Positions 18,429 through 27,559 are shown, counted from the first letter of the stretch. The stretch is DNA of 64,000 bases from Neisseria shayeganii 871 (GCF_000226875.1 NZ_JH164926.1:1486592-1550591), one strand, 5' to 3'. The notes: a model not told the origin generated them from the sequence alone. Numbers and translations: made by a program.

Positions 18429-19739
18429 CTATTCCTGTGGCGGCAGCAGGGCCATGATTTCCGCTACCGTGTGAAACGAACCAAATGCGGCGATTCTATC
18501 ATTTTCCCCCGCCTCGGATAAAGCCGCGCGGTAGGCCGAAGCCACATCGGGAAACCGGCGCACGTTCTCCACACCGGCAGCCGCCAGCCTTTCCTGCAGC
18601 GCTTCGGCGCTGAGGCCGCGCGGCATGGCCAAGGGAGCCACCAGCCATTCGTCGAACTGGTCTTTCAAGAGCGACACCACGCCGGCCAAATCTTTATCGG
18701 CCAGCATGCTGAACACCGCCAGCCGTTTTTCGGCAAACGGCAGCGCCATCAGGCTCTGCCGCATCGCCCGCGCGGCATGGGGGTTGTGGCCGACGTCCAG
18801 GATGGTGAGCGGGCGGCCGGGCAGCACTTGGAAGCGGCCGGGGTTCACCACCGTCAGCAGGCCGCGCTTGATGGCGCCGATGTCCACCGGCAGCCGGCTG
18901 TTGAGACATTCCAACACCGCCAGCGCACAGGCCGCGTTGTTGAGCTGATAGGCGCCGCGCAACGCCGGCAGCGGCAGGGCGTTGCGGTTGCGGCTACCTG
19001 AAAACCAGGTACTCTGTTGCGGATGCCAGTGAAACGACCATTGTTGCTGCTCCAAGCGGCTAAAACCGTAATCGCGCCCCACCAGCAGCAGATCGGCGCC
19101 GATGTCTTCGGCGTGGCGGCGCAGCGATTCGGGCGGCGGATGCTGGGCGCACACGGCGGGTTTGCCGGTACGGAACACGCCGGCTTTCTCAAACGCCACC
19201 TGCTCCACCGTGTCGCCCAAAAAGACCTGGTGATCCAAATCCACCGAAGTCACCGCCGCCACATCGGCATCGAACACGTTAACCGCGTCCAAACGCCCGC
19301 CGAGGCCGACTTCCAAAATCATCACCTCCACCTGTTCGCGGCAGAAAATATCCACCGCCGCCAGCGTGTTGAACTCGAAATAAGTGAGCGGGATGTCGCC
19401 GCGCGCCGCTTCGATGCGCTCGAAAGCGGCGGTAATCGCCTCGTCGGCCACGGGCCGGGTATCGATGCGGATGCGCTCGTTATAGCGCAAAATGTGCGGG
19501 CTGGTGAGCACGCCGGTTTTGAAGCCGGCTTCGGTATAGATGCGGGCGAGAAAAGCACACACCGAGCCTTTGCCGTTGGTGCCGGCCACCACCACCACCG
19601 GGCAGGCGGGCTTGAGCCCCATTTTTTCTTTCACCGCGCCTACCCGCTCCAGCCCCATGTCGATGACGCCGTTGCTGTGCGCCACCCCGCCGGTGTAGGC
19701 GTTTTCCAGATGGCCCAGCCAGTCTTGCAGTGTTTTCAT
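18429..19739 (-). CDS. folC: FolC, folylpolyglutamate/dihydrofolate synthase
   Basis: A 436-residue Mur-ligase-family enzyme that glutamylates dihydropteroate and folates. The P-loop GTNGKGS is at 53-59. The folate-binding segment TSPHILRYNERI is near 79-90. Later motifs VGLGGRLDAVN and DVGHNPHA are present. It heads the four-gene minus-strand unit ending in purF. The inverted DUS pair at 19759 lies just upstream and separates it from the flavoenzyme gene. Confidence 0.96.
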   Translation of the reverse strand: MKTLQDWLGHLENAYTGGVAHSNGVIDMGLERVGAVKEKMGLKPACPVVVVAGTNGKGSVCAFLARIYTEAGFKTGVLTSPHILRYNERIRIDTRPVADEAITAAFERIEAARGDIPLTYFEFNTLAAVDIFCREQVEVMILEVGLGGRLDAVNVFDADVAAVTSVDLDHQVFLGDTVEQVAFEKAGVFRTGKPAVCAQHPPPESLRRHAEDIGADLLLVGRDYGFSRLEQQQWSFHWHPQQSTWFSGSRNRNALPLPALRGAYQLNNAACALAVLECLNSRLPVDIGAIKRGLLTVVNPGRFQVLPGRPLTILDVGHNPHAARAMRQSLMALPFAEKRLAVFSMLADKDLAGVVSLLKDQFDEWLVAPLAMPRGLSAEALQERLAAAGVENVRRFPDVASAYRAALSEAGENDRIAAFGSFHTVAEIMALLPPQE

Positions 19740-19758
19740 TCGATTCCTCAGTGGATAC

Positions 19759-19798
19759 AGGCTACCTGAAACGCACCATGCGCCTGTTCAGGTAGCCC
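19759..19798. terminator. Inverted eikDUS pair
   Basis: AGGCTACCTGAA at 19759 faces TTCAGGTAGCC ending at 19798. It lies between the flavoenzyme stop (19802) and the folC start on the same strand, so it probably ends the flavoenzyme transcript. Confidence 0.6.
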
Positions 19799-19801
19799 GG
19801 C

Positions 19802-21181
19802 TTACATCGGCGGCAACAACTTGCCCGGATTCATCAATTGGTGCGGATCCAGCTGCGCCTTCACCGCCCGCATCAGGGCGATTTCGGCCGGCGTACGCAC
19901 CTGCGGCAGCCAGTGGTTTTTCACCTGGCCGATGCCGTGTTCGGCGGCAATCGTGCCCTCGCAGGCCAGCGTGTGGCGGTACACCACTTCGTTCACCGCC
20001 GCCTCGTAACGGTACACTTCTTGATCCAGCACACCGGGCAGGAAGGTGTTGTAATGCAGGCTGCCGTCGCCCAGATGGCCGAACACCACGATTTGGATGC
20101 CGGGGAAGGCCGCCTCCAGCGCTGCGCCGGTTTGGCGCACCCATTCGGCCACCCGCGCAATCGGCACCGCGATGTCGTGCTTGATGCTGGCGCCCAAATC
20201 GCGCTGCGCGGCCGACACGTTTTCCCGCAACCGCCACAGCATCTGTCGCTCGCTGCCCGACTGCGCCAGCACCGCATTGTCAAAGCCGTTCTGCATCAGG
20301 CATTCGGCCAGGCTGCCGTCCAAGTCCTGCGCCGGCAGGCTGTCGTTCAACTCCAGCAGCACATGCCACTCGGCGGCCAAGGGCGCCGGCGTACCGCTGT
20401 AACGGGCCGACAACTCCAGCGCCCACGCGCTGAGCAGCTCGAAACTGCACAGGCGCTCGGCAAACTGTCCCTGCATCAGGGTTAAGAGCGCCACCGCCGC
20501 TTCGATGCTGTCCACGCCCACCCAGGCCGTGGCCGTGCTTTGCGGGCGGGCAAACAGCTTCAGCGTGGCCGCCGTGATCACACCCAGCGTGCCTTCGCTG
20601 CCGATAAACAGATGGCGCAGATCGTAGCCGGTGGTGTTTTTGTGCAGCGGCGCCAAATGCGACACCAATTCGCCGTCGGGCAGCACCACTTCCAAGCCCA
20701 ACACCAAATCACGCATGCTGCCGTAACGCAGCACATTCAGGCCGCCGGCATTGGTGGCGATGTTGCCGCCGATTTGACAGGAGCCTTCGCTGGCCAGACT
20801 GAGCGGAAACAGCCGCCCGGCCGCCGCCGCCGCTTGCTGCACCGTCTGCAGCACCGCGCCGGCCTCCACCGTGATGGCGTTGTCGGCCACTTCCACGAGG
20901 CGGATGCGGTTTAAGCGACTCAGGTTGAGCAACACCCCGCCCTGCGGCACCGCCCCGCCGCACAGGCCGGTGTTGCCGCCCTGCGGGGTGATGGGAATGC
21001 GGTGTTCGGCGCAGAAACGCACAATGCGCTGCACCTGCGCCACGCTGTCGGGCAGCACCGCCGCCGCGGCTTCGCCGGTATAGCGGCGGCGTTGGTCGGT
21101 GAGCAGCGCTTCGGCATCGGCGGCGATTTCGTGCGGCGATAAAAAAGCCGACAGCTTGTGCAGCAAGGCGTGATCGGGCAT
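19802..21181 (-). CDS. FAD-linked oxidoreductase, GlcD/D2HGDH-like
   Basis: A 459-residue flavoprotein with an N-terminal FAD_binding_4 domain (PQGGNTGLCGGAVP at about 66-79, then GGNIATNAGG and GYDLRHLFIGSEGTLG). The C-terminal FAD-oxidase domain has HLGDGSLHYN and EHGIGQVKNHW. The family oxidises 2-hydroxy acids such as D-lactate, glycolate or D-2-hydroxyglutarate. Single-subunit length and HGIG motif fit D-2-hydroxyglutarate or D-lactate dehydrogenases. The exact substrate cannot be read from sequence. Confidence 0.88.
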   Translation of the reverse strand: MPDHALLHKLSAFLSPHEIAADAEALLTDQRRRYTGEAAAAVLPDSVAQVQRIVRFCAEHRIPITPQGGNTGLCGGAVPQGGVLLNLSRLNRIRLVEVADNAITVEAGAVLQTVQQAAAAAGRLFPLSLASEGSCQIGGNIATNAGGLNVLRYGSMRDLVLGLEVVLPDGELVSHLAPLHKNTTGYDLRHLFIGSEGTLGVITAATLKLFARPQSTATAWVGVDSIEAAVALLTLMQGQFAERLCSFELLSAWALELSARYSGTPAPLAAEWHVLLELNDSLPAQDLDGSLAECLMQNGFDNAVLAQSGSERQMLWRLRENVSAAQRDLGASIKHDIAVPIARVAEWVRQTGAALEAAFPGIQIVVFGHLGDGSLHYNTFLPGVLDQEVYRYEAAVNEVVYRHTLACEGTIAAEHGIGQVKNHWLPQVRTPAEIALMRAVKAQLDPHQLMNPGKLLPPM

Positions 21182-21260
21182 ACGGGTTACCTGAACGGGG
21201 AAATACTTTCAGGTAGCCTGTTGCTCGATATAGAAAACAGGCACGGGCTACCTGAAAACA

Positions 21261-21290
21261 GTAGTTACGGATCGGATACGGGTATCCGAC
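21261..21290 (+). repeat. REP-like palindrome, degenerate
   Basis: GTAG at 21261 is followed by CGGATAC-GG-GTATCCG. A decayed partner in opposite orientation (GGGTCGATGCAAGAATCCGACCC) lies at 21341-21363. Together they look like an old inverted REP doublet, set among four DUS copies between 21208 and 21438. Confidence 0.45.
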
Positions 21291-21444
21291 AACCATTCAA
21301 TACTTGTCTGAACCGCCCGGGATAGCGGGCGTTTCGGGATGGGTCGATGCAAGAATCCGACCCAAGCCCGAACAGAAACAATATCTTCAGGTAGCCTGTT
21401 GCACACAGCAAAGCAGCCGGCACGGGCTACCTGAAAACACCGCC

Positions 21445-22425
21445 TCAAGCGGTTTGGCTTTCTTTCAACGCCTCTTCCGCCTGCACGTCGGCGTGGTAGG
21501 AACTGCGCACCATGGCGCCGATGGCGGCGTTGGTGAAGCCCATGGCGTAGGCTTCCTGTTCGAATTCCTTAAACTGCGCCGGCGTCACATAACGCAGCAC
21601 CGGCAAATGGCCGTTGGACGGCTGCAGATACTGGCCCACGGTAATCATTTCGATGTCGTGCGCGCGCATATCGCGCATGATTTCGCGCACTTCCTCATCC
21701 GTTTCGCCCAGCCCCACCATGATGCCGGACTTGGTCGGCACCTGCGGCACCATGGCTTTGTAGCGCTTGAGCAAGTCCAGCGAATGCTGGTAATCGGAGC
21801 CGGGGCGCGCCTGTTTGTAGAGGCGCGGGTGGGTTTCCAGATTGTGGTTCATCACATCGGGCGGGTTTTTGGCCAGAATGTCCAAGGCGATATCGAGGCG
21901 GCCGCGGAAATCGGGCACCAAAATCTCGATTTTGGTATCGGGGCTGCGCTCGCGGATGGCGTTGATGCAGTCGGCAAAATGCTGGGCGCCGCCGTCGCGC
22001 AAATCGTCGCGGTCCACCGACGTGATCACCACATAGCGCAGCTTCATCGCCGCCACGCTCTCGGCCAGGTTTTTCGGCTCGTCGGGATCCAGCGGATTGG
22101 GGCGGCCGTGGCCGACGTCGCAGAAGGGGCAGCGGCGGGTGCAGATGTCGCCCATAATCATAAAAGTGGCCGTGCCTTTGCTGAAGCATTCGCCGATATT
22201 GGGGCAAGAGGCTTCTTCGCACACGGTGTGCATTTTTTGGTCGCGCAAGATGTTTTTGATTTCGAAAAACTTCTTGCCGGTGGGCAGCTTGGCGCGGATC
22301 CACTCGGGCTTTTTCAGCTTTTCTTCCAGCGGCACCACCTTAATCGGAATGCGCGCGGTTTTGGCGGCGCCTTTGTGCTTCACGCCTTGGGCGTTGTCGA
22401 GGGGCTTGGCGGGTTCGGTGCTCAT
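21445..22425 (-). CDS. lipA: LipA, lipoyl synthase
   Basis: A 326-residue radical SAM enzyme that inserts two sulfurs into protein-bound octanoate. The auxiliary cluster motif CEEASCPNIGEC and the radical SAM motif CTRRCPFC are both present. The conserved C-terminal RSSYHAD supplies the serine ligand. Start ATG 22425 gives the family length; the frame extends to 22674 but that part covers the phosphoesterase 3' end. The lipB-ybeD pair lies 0.8 kb upstream. Confidence 0.97.
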   Translation of the reverse strand: MSTEPAKPLDNAQGVKHKGAAKTARIPIKVVPLEEKLKKPEWIRAKLPTGKKFFEIKNILRDQKMHTVCEEASCPNIGECFSKGTATFMIMGDICTRRCPFCDVGHGRPNPLDPDEPKNLAESVAAMKLRYVVITSVDRDDLRDGGAQHFADCINAIRERSPDTKIEILVPDFRGRLDIALDILAKNPPDVMNHNLETHPRLYKQARPGSDYQHSLDLLKRYKAMVPQVPTKSGIMVGLGETDEEVREIMRDMRAHDIEMITVGQYLQPSNGHLPVLRYVTPAQFKEFEQEAYAMGFTNAAIGAMVRSSYHADVQAEEALKESQTA

Positions 22426-22471
22426 AACAGTCTCGTTGGATGGTGTTGATTCATGTGTGTGGCGGTATGGC

Positions 22472-23209
22472 TCAGGCAGCCGGCAAATAGCCGTATTGCA
22501 GGGCATGCGCCCAATCGGGGCGGTTTTCTTGTTGCGCTTTGGCCGCTGCGGCCCGATGGTCGTAGGGCACGCTGTGGAGCGCCACCGTCCAACCTTGTGC
22601 CGTCTGCGCCACCAGCGCATAGCGGGCATGCGGCGAGCCGTTTTCCACTCGGTGCGGCGGATGGTCGTCGTCATAAGCGGGCAAACCGACGCTGCCGGGA
22701 TTCACTATCTGGCAGCCGTCCACACACAGGCTGCGCGGAATATGGGTATGGCCGCAGGCCAGCAGGGACACCCGCACACCGGCCAGACGCTCGCGAATCA
22801 CGCCGGCGGCCGCCAATACCGTTTGGCCGTCGCAGATGTCTTCCGTCAGATAGTGCACATCGCTGTGCGGCGTACCGTGGCAAAGCAGCACGTCATCACG
22901 CAAATACCGCTGCGGCGGCAAGGCGGCCAGCCAGGCGCGCTCGGCTTCGCCCAAGGCAGCGGCGGCAAAGCGGTCGGACAGATTCTGCCGCTGCGGCGGC
23001 AAGGTCAACAGCTGCCGTTCGTGATTGCCGGCAATGGTCGGCCAGTCCTGCGCCATCAGGAAACGAGCGGTTTCCAAGGGCCACAAGGGGCCGGACAGGC
23101 AGTCGCCCAAATTGGCAATCACATCGCAGCCTTGGCGGCGGATATCGGCACACACCGCCTCCAAGGCGGGCAAATTGCCGTGGATATCGGAAATCAGGGC
23201 GAAACGCAT
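22472..23209 (-). CDS. Metallophosphoesterase, YfcE-like
   Basis: A 245-residue calcineurin-like phosphoesterase. Metal ligands are visible in order: SDIHGN (8-13), GDCLSGP, GNHE, H in CHGTPH, and GHTHIP. It resembles the small bacterial phosphodiesterases (YfcE/MJ0936 group). Substrate unknown. It lies between lipB and lipA on the same strand, an odd insertion into the lipoate genes. Cytosolic; no signal peptide. Confidence 0.85.
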   Translation of the reverse strand: MRFALISDIHGNLPALEAVCADIRRQGCDVIANLGDCLSGPLWPLETARFLMAQDWPTIAGNHERQLLTLPPQRQNLSDRFAAAALGEAERAWLAALPPQRYLRDDVLLCHGTPHSDVHYLTEDICDGQTVLAAAGVIRERLAGVRVSLLACGHTHIPRSLCVDGCQIVNPGSVGLPAYDDDHPPHRVENGSPHARYALVAQTAQGWTVALHSVPYDHRAAAAKAQQENRPDWAHALQYGYLPAA

Positions 23210-23227
23210 GGCTCGTCTTTCTCAAAT

Positions 23228-23267
23228 AGGCTACCTGAATGCCATCACACGGCGTTTCAGGTAGCCT
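23228..23267. terminator. Inverted eikDUS pair overlapping the lipB stop
   Basis: AGGCTACCTGAA at 23228 faces TTTCAGGTAGCCT at 23255-23267. The right DUS encodes the final residues and stop of lipB (CAG-GCT-ACC-TGA), so terminator, DUS and stop codon are the same DNA. Confidence 0.65.
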
Positions 23268-23865
23268 GCAATTGTTGGGTTAAATGGGCGGTCAGCTTGG
23301 CCGCCACTTCGTCAAGAGCGGGGGCGGCGGGCAGCAAATCGGCCATCTGCACCATTTCCATGCCGGCATAGCCGCAGGGGTTGATTTGGCGAAACGGGGC
23401 CAAATCCATGTTCACATTCAGCGCCAAGCCGTGATACACCGCGCCGTGTTTGATGCGCAGCCCGAGAGAGGCGATTTTGCGGCCGGCCACATACACGCCG
23501 GGGCGTTGCGGGTCGGCGGCGGCGGCGATGCCGTAGTCGGCGAGGGTGGTGATGATGGCGTTTTCCAAACGGCTCACCAAATCGCGTACGCTGATGCGGC
23601 GGCGTTTGAAGTCGATGAGCGTATAAACCACCAGCTGGCCGGGGCCGTGGTAGGTAATCTGGCCGCCGCGGTCCACTTTCACCACCGGAATCTCGCTGGC
23701 GGCCAAGAGATGCTCGGCCTTGCCGGCCATGCCTTGGGTGAACACCGGCGGGTGCTCCACCACCCACAATTCGTCTTCGGTGGCTGCGGTGCGCGCTGCG
23801 GTAAACGCCTCCATGGCGCGGAATACCGGTTCGTAGTCGGCCAAGCCCAGGGTGACGGTTTTCAC
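23257..23865 (-). CDS. lipB: LipB, octanoyl transferase
   Basis: A 202-residue enzyme that moves octanoate from acyl carrier protein to lipoyl domains. RGGQITYHGPGQLVVY and RKIASLGLRIKHG (catalytic Lys) are present, as is NPCGYAGME with nucleophile Cys164. It starts at GTG 23865, overlapping the ybeD stop by 1 nt (TAGTG). The last codons QAT-stop are supplied by a DUS. Order ybeD-lipB then lipA matches E. coli, apart from the inserted phosphoesterase. Confidence 0.96.
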   Translation of the reverse strand: MKTVTLGLADYEPVFRAMEAFTAARTAATEDELWVVEHPPVFTQGMAGKAEHLLAASEIPVVKVDRGGQITYHGPGQLVVYTLIDFKRRRISVRDLVSRLENAIITTLADYGIAAAADPQRPGVYVAGRKIASLGLRIKHGAVYHGLALNVNMDLAPFRQINPCGYAGMEMVQMADLLPAAPALDEVAAKLTAHLTQQLQAT

Positions 23866-24134
23866 TACAGCACCACTTTCACCATCGGATGGGCGGTGAG
23901 AGCGCGGTAGAGATTGTCGAGCTGCTCCTGGCTTTCGGCGCGGATGGTCACGGTGCAGCTGAGGTAGTTGCCCTTGCTGCTGTCGCGGGTATTAAGGTGT
24001 TTTTCCTCGGTGTCGGGGGCGTATTCGCGCACCACATTCAAAATAGTGGCGGCAAATTCGGGATGCTGCGCGCCCATGATTTTAATTGGGAAATCAGTAG
24101 GAAATTCAATCAGATTTTGGCGGGTTTCGCTCAT
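23865..24134 (-). CDS. ybeD: YbeD/UPF0250 (DUF493) protein
   Basis: 89 residues: MSETRQNLIEFPTDFPIKIMG, then a ferredoxin-like fold ending MVKVVL. The family is linked to lipoate genes and may be an ACT-like regulator; its role is unproven. The start at ATG 24134 matches family length; the frame to 24179 has no good start. It overlaps lipB by 1 nt. Confidence 0.92.
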   Translation of the reverse strand: MSETRQNLIEFPTDFPIKIMGAQHPEFAATILNVVREYAPDTEEKHLNTRDSSKGNYLSCTVTIRAESQEQLDNLYRALTAHPMVKVVL

Positions 24135-24277
24135 GATCGGCTCTGGCTGGAATGAAAGCTTGCCGCCCGGCTTAGGCAAGCGGGCGGCCGTATGATGGAA
24201 AGGGGTGTATTCTAACGCAAAGCCGTCTTATCAGGCTACCTGAAAGCCGCCGTGCCAAACGGCGGCGGTGTAAACGT

Positions 24278-24304
24278 TTGCACCCGCCCAAGCTCGGCTA
24301 TAAT
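24278..24304 (+). promoter_or_regulatory. Possible sigma-70 promoter of xseA
   Basis: A perfect -10 TATAAT is at 24299-24304, with TTGCAC at 24278-24283 as a short-spaced (15 nt) -35. The start codon follows 29 nt after the -10. Confidence 0.45.
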
Positions 24305-24332
24305 GCCGGCTTTTTGCCCTGCCCCGCCCGTC

Positions 24333-25685
24333 ATGTCCGAACTGTCCGCCCCCGCCGCCCTCTCGGTTTCCGAACTCAATGCCCTGGCCAAAAACCTGCT
24401 GGAACAACACCTGTTCGGGCTGTGGATTGCCGGCGAAGTGTCCAACCTCACCAAAGCGGCCAGCGGCCATTATTATTTCTCGCTCAAAGACCAGCAGGCG
24501 CAGGTGCGCTGCACCCTGTTCAAATACGCCGCCCAACGCCTGACCGCGCCTTTAAAAGAAGGCGACCACATCGAGTTGAGCGGCCGCATCACGCTTTACG
24601 AAGCGCGCGGCGAATTTCAAATCAACGTCAGCGACGTGCGCCACAAAGGCTTGGGGCAGCTGTTTGAAGCCTACGAACGGCTGAAACAACGCCTGCAAGC
24701 CGAAGGGCTGTTTGACCCCGCCAAAAAACGGCCGCTGCCCGCCCATCCGCAGTGCATCGGCATCGTGACCAGCCTGGCCGCCGCCGCTTTGCGCGACGTT
24801 GTCTCCACTCTGCGGCGGCGCGCCCCCGCCATTCCCGTCGTGGTGTACCCCACCGCCGTGCAGGGCGCGGGCAGCGAGTTTCAGGTAGCCGCCGCCATCG
24901 AAGCGGCCGCCCGCCACGGCGCGGCGGATGTGTTGATTGTTTGCCGCGGCGGCGGCAGCATCGAAGACTTGTGGGCGTTTAACGAAGAAGCCGCCGTGCG
25001 CGCCGTGGCCGCCAGCCCGATTCCGATTGTCAGCGGCGTCGGCCACGAAACCGACTTCACCCTTACCGATTTCGCCGCCGACCTGCGCGCCCCCACGCCC
25101 ACCGCCGCCGCCGAACTGGTCAGCCCCAACCGTTTGGAACTGATCAACCGGCTCGCCCACATCCGCCGCCAACAGCAGCAGATGCTGTTGCGCCGCTATG
25201 CCGACGCCGCGCAAAAACTGGATTGGGCGGCACAACGCCTGCGCCATCCGCGACAGCAAATTCAAGAGCAGCACATCTGGCTGCAAAACTGCCGCAACCA
25301 GCTGCAGCAGGCCGCCCGCCGCCATTGGCAGGGTCGACAGGAAAAACTTGCCTATTTGGCGAATGTGCACCTGCTGCACCGCCCCGCCGTCGAACCTACC
25401 CGCCAACAGCTAATCCGCCAACAGCAGCTGCTAAAACACCAGTTTGCCACCCTGCTGCAACAACGACTCGCCCGATTGCAGGAACAGCAGGCGCTCTTAA
25501 GCGCCCTCTCGCCGCAACACATTTTGGCCCGCGGCTACAGCGTGGTCAGCGACCGCCACGGCAAAGTGGTGCGCGACGCCCACCGCCTGCGCCCCGGGCA
25601 AATGCTGCACATCCGCTTCGCACACGGCGAAACCGAAGCCCGGGTGGCGCCGCAGGCAGCCGGACAAGCGGATTTGTTCGACTGA
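24333..25685 (+). CDS. xseA: XseA, exonuclease VII large subunit
   Basis: A 450-residue large subunit of the single-strand-specific exonuclease VII. It has an N-terminal OB domain (about 1-110, LWIAGEVSNLTKAASGHYYFSLKD), the catalytic domain with VTSLAAAALRDV, RGGGSIEDLW and GVGHETDFTL (about 145-280), and a long Gln-rich coiled coil (about 280-400). A C-terminal ARGYSVV segment closes the protein. Start ATG 24333. The small subunit xseB is not in the window. Confidence 0.96.
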   Translation: MSELSAPAALSVSELNALAKNLLEQHLFGLWIAGEVSNLTKAASGHYYFSLKDQQAQVRCTLFKYAAQRLTAPLKEGDHIELSGRITLYEARGEFQINVSDVRHKGLGQLFEAYERLKQRLQAEGLFDPAKKRPLPAHPQCIGIVTSLAAAALRDVVSTLRRRAPAIPVVVYPTAVQGAGSEFQVAAAIEAAARHGAADVLIVCRGGGSIEDLWAFNEEAAVRAVAASPIPIVSGVGHETDFTLTDFAADLRAPTPTAAAELVSPNRLELINRLAHIRRQQQQMLLRRYADAAQKLDWAAQRLRHPRQQIQEQHIWLQNCRNQLQQAARRHWQGRQEKLAYLANVHLLHRPAVEPTRQQLIRQQQLLKHQFATLLQQRLARLQEQQALLSALSPQHILARGYSVVSDRHGKVVRDAHRLRPGQMLHIRFAHGETEARVAPQAAGQADLFD

Positions 25686-25769
25686 CATCGGCAAGCAATG
25701 ATCAAGCCGCAACCAATCTGAGGCTACCTGAACACCGCGAACCGATTTCCCAAGCTTTCTCAACCCAAT

Positions 25770-25793
25770 AAAAACAGCCCCCGCAGGGGCTGT
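25770..25793 (-). terminator. Terminator after the HMA-like gene
   Basis: On the minus strand ACAGCCCC-TGCG-GGGGCTGT is followed by TTTT, 24 nt past the stop of the HMA-like gene. Confidence 0.8.
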
Positions 25794-25816
25794 GGCATCA
25801 TCTAAGGAACGGCGGT

Positions 25817-26017
25817 TCAGGCAGAAAAACCCTCCCCGTTCAACGCGGCTTTAAAGGCTTCCACATCGAAACCCTCGCCATGGGTAATCACCACGCGGCC
25901 GTCTTCATGGTTGGCATTCACCATTTTCACGCCGGCTACGGTTTCACCCTTGGCCACCAAACGGTCGGCATCGGTTTTGTTCGCCATGCCGGCTACCTGA
26001 ATCAACATTTGCGGCAT
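25817..26017 (-). CDS. HMA-fold-like small protein lacking CxxC
   Basis: 66 residues with the spacing of a heavy-metal-associated (copper chaperone) domain: QVAGM at 7-11, VAGVKMVNANHEDGRVVIT, then EAFKAALNGEGF. The metal-binding CxxC that should follow GM is absent; positions 13 and 16 are Asn and Asp, and the protein has no Cys. The start has an AGGAGGA ribosome site. It may have lost metal binding or serve a different role. Family assignment is by pattern only. Confidence 0.6.
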   Translation of the reverse strand: MPQMLIQVAGMANKTDADRLVAKGETVAGVKMVNANHEDGRVVITHGEGFDVEAFKAALNGEGFSA

Positions 26018-26220
26018 ACTGTCCTCCTAAAATTAAAAAACGGGTTTTTAAGACGCAGTGGTGCCGTCGCCTTATCGTTTTTCGGAATCGCTTAATAAAA
26101 CTTGCATATCGGGAATCCGCCGCCCGCCCCTTACACCGCACCGGCCCGGTAATGCCGGCGCCCAGGCCGCAGACAGCGGCGCTTATTGTGCCCGCATCGC
26201 CACCCCTTGTCCAGCCGACA

Positions 26221-26249
26221 TTGCCAATTAAAGCGCGATTCTTTAAAAT
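26221..26249 (+). promoter_or_regulatory. Sigma-70 promoter of the potF-like gene
   Basis: TTGCCA (26221-26226), a 17-nt spacer and TAAAAT (26244-26249), 78 nt before the ATG. The rest of the 309-nt gap from 26018 shows no gene. Confidence 0.6.
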
Positions 26250-26326
26250 GCGCGACTTTTTTGCGGCCGGGGGAACCCTGCCGTTTTTGCCAACCGACCC
26301 ATGTCTTGACAGGAACTGCAAACATA

Positions 26327-27502
26327 ATGAAAAAAAGCCTTTTATTCAGCGCCTTATTCGGTCTGTTTTTAAGCGCCTGCGGCGGCCAGAGCAATCAGGC
26401 CCCGCAAAACAGCGATGCCGCCTCTGCCGCATCCGTCCCCACGCCCACCGCATCCGAAACGGCAGCCGCCGATGACACCGCCGGCGGCACCCTCAACATC
26501 TACAACTGGTCGAACTACGTGGATGAAAGCACGGTGAAAGACTTTGCCGAGCAAAACCGAATCAAAGTCAATTACGACTACTACGAAAACAACGAAACCT
26601 TGGAAGGCAAAGTGCTCTCCGGCAGCACCGGCTACGACCTGGTGGTGCCCGGCATCGCCTTCCTGCCCCGTCAAATCCAGGCCGGCGCCTACCAGCCCGT
26701 CAATAAAGACCTCATTCCCAACTACGCCAACATCGACCCAGAACTCCTGAAAATGATGGAAACCGCCGACCCGGGCAATAAATACGCCGTGCCCTATTTC
26801 TCCGGCGTCAACACCTTGGCGATCACCGACAAAGCCCGCGAAATCCTCGGCGGCCAGCTGCCCGAAAATGAATGGGACCTGCTGTTCAAACCCGAATACA
26901 CCAACAAGCTCAAACAATGCGGCATCTCGCTGTGGGACACCCCCAGCGAAATGTTCCCCATTGTGCTGAACTATCTGGGTAAAGACCCGGCCGGCGCCTC
27001 CGCCGACGACATCAAAGCCGCCGCCGACGTGCTGCGCGCCATCCGTCCCGACGTGAAACGCTTCAGCCCCGCCGTCATCGACGAGCTGGCCCGCGGCGAA
27101 GTGTGCCTGACCGCCGGCAACGGCGGCGACCTGAACATCGCCAAAACCCGCGCCGAAGAAGCCAAAAACGGCGTCAACATCGAAGTGCTGACGCCTCCTG
27201 GCATGGGCTTCTGGATCGAATCCTGGCTGATTCCGAAAGACGCCCGCAACCTGGAAAACGCCCACAAATACATCAACTGGACGCTGGACCCCGAAGTGGC
27301 GGCCAAAAACGGCAACTTCGTTACCTTCGCCCCCGCCAGCAAACCGGCGCGGGAGAAAATGGACCCCGCCATCGTGGCCACCCGCTCCATCTTCCCGAAC
27401 AGCGAAGACATGAAAAACGGCTTCGTGATGCCGCAAATGAGCGACGACGCCAAACGCCTGAGCGTGCGCTTGTGGCAGGAAATTTCCGTCGGCGGTAAAT
27501 AA
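26327..27502 (+). CDS. Polyamine ABC transporter substrate-binding lipoprotein, PotF/PotD-like
   Basis: A 391-residue solute-binding protein. The signal peptide ends in lipobox LSAC (Cys18), then an Ala/Pro/Thr-rich linker. The mature domain starts TLNIYNWSNYVDESTVKDFAEQN, the hallmark of spermidine/putrescine binding proteins. The polyamine-site segments VPYFSGVNTLAI, GISLWDTPSEMFPIVLNYLG and PGMGFWIESWLIP are present. No transporter ATPase or permease genes are adjacent, so it would work with a system encoded elsewhere. A strong terminator follows. Confidence 0.92.
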   Translation: MKKSLLFSALFGLFLSACGGQSNQAPQNSDAASAASVPTPTASETAAADDTAGGTLNIYNWSNYVDESTVKDFAEQNRIKVNYDYYENNETLEGKVLSGSTGYDLVVPGIAFLPRQIQAGAYQPVNKDLIPNYANIDPELLKMMETADPGNKYAVPYFSGVNTLAITDKAREILGGQLPENEWDLLFKPEYTNKLKQCGISLWDTPSEMFPIVLNYLGKDPAGASADDIKAAADVLRAIRPDVKRFSPAVIDELARGEVCLTAGNGGDLNIAKTRAEEAKNGVNIEVLTPPGMGFWIESWLIPKDARNLENAHKYINWTLDPEVAAKNGNFVTFAPASKPAREKMDPAIVATRSIFPNSEDMKNGFVMPQMSDDAKRLSVRLWQEISVGGK

Positions 27503-27512
27503 GCTGACACAG

Positions 27513-27548
27513 CAAACGCCCCGCAATGATCTGCGGGGCGTTTTTTTG
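27513..27548 (+). terminator. Rho-independent terminator after potF-like gene
   Basis: AACGCCCCGCA and TGCGGGGCGTT flank a short loop and are followed by seven or eight T residues. Confidence 0.93.
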
Positions 27549-27559
27549 CATCCAAGGCT

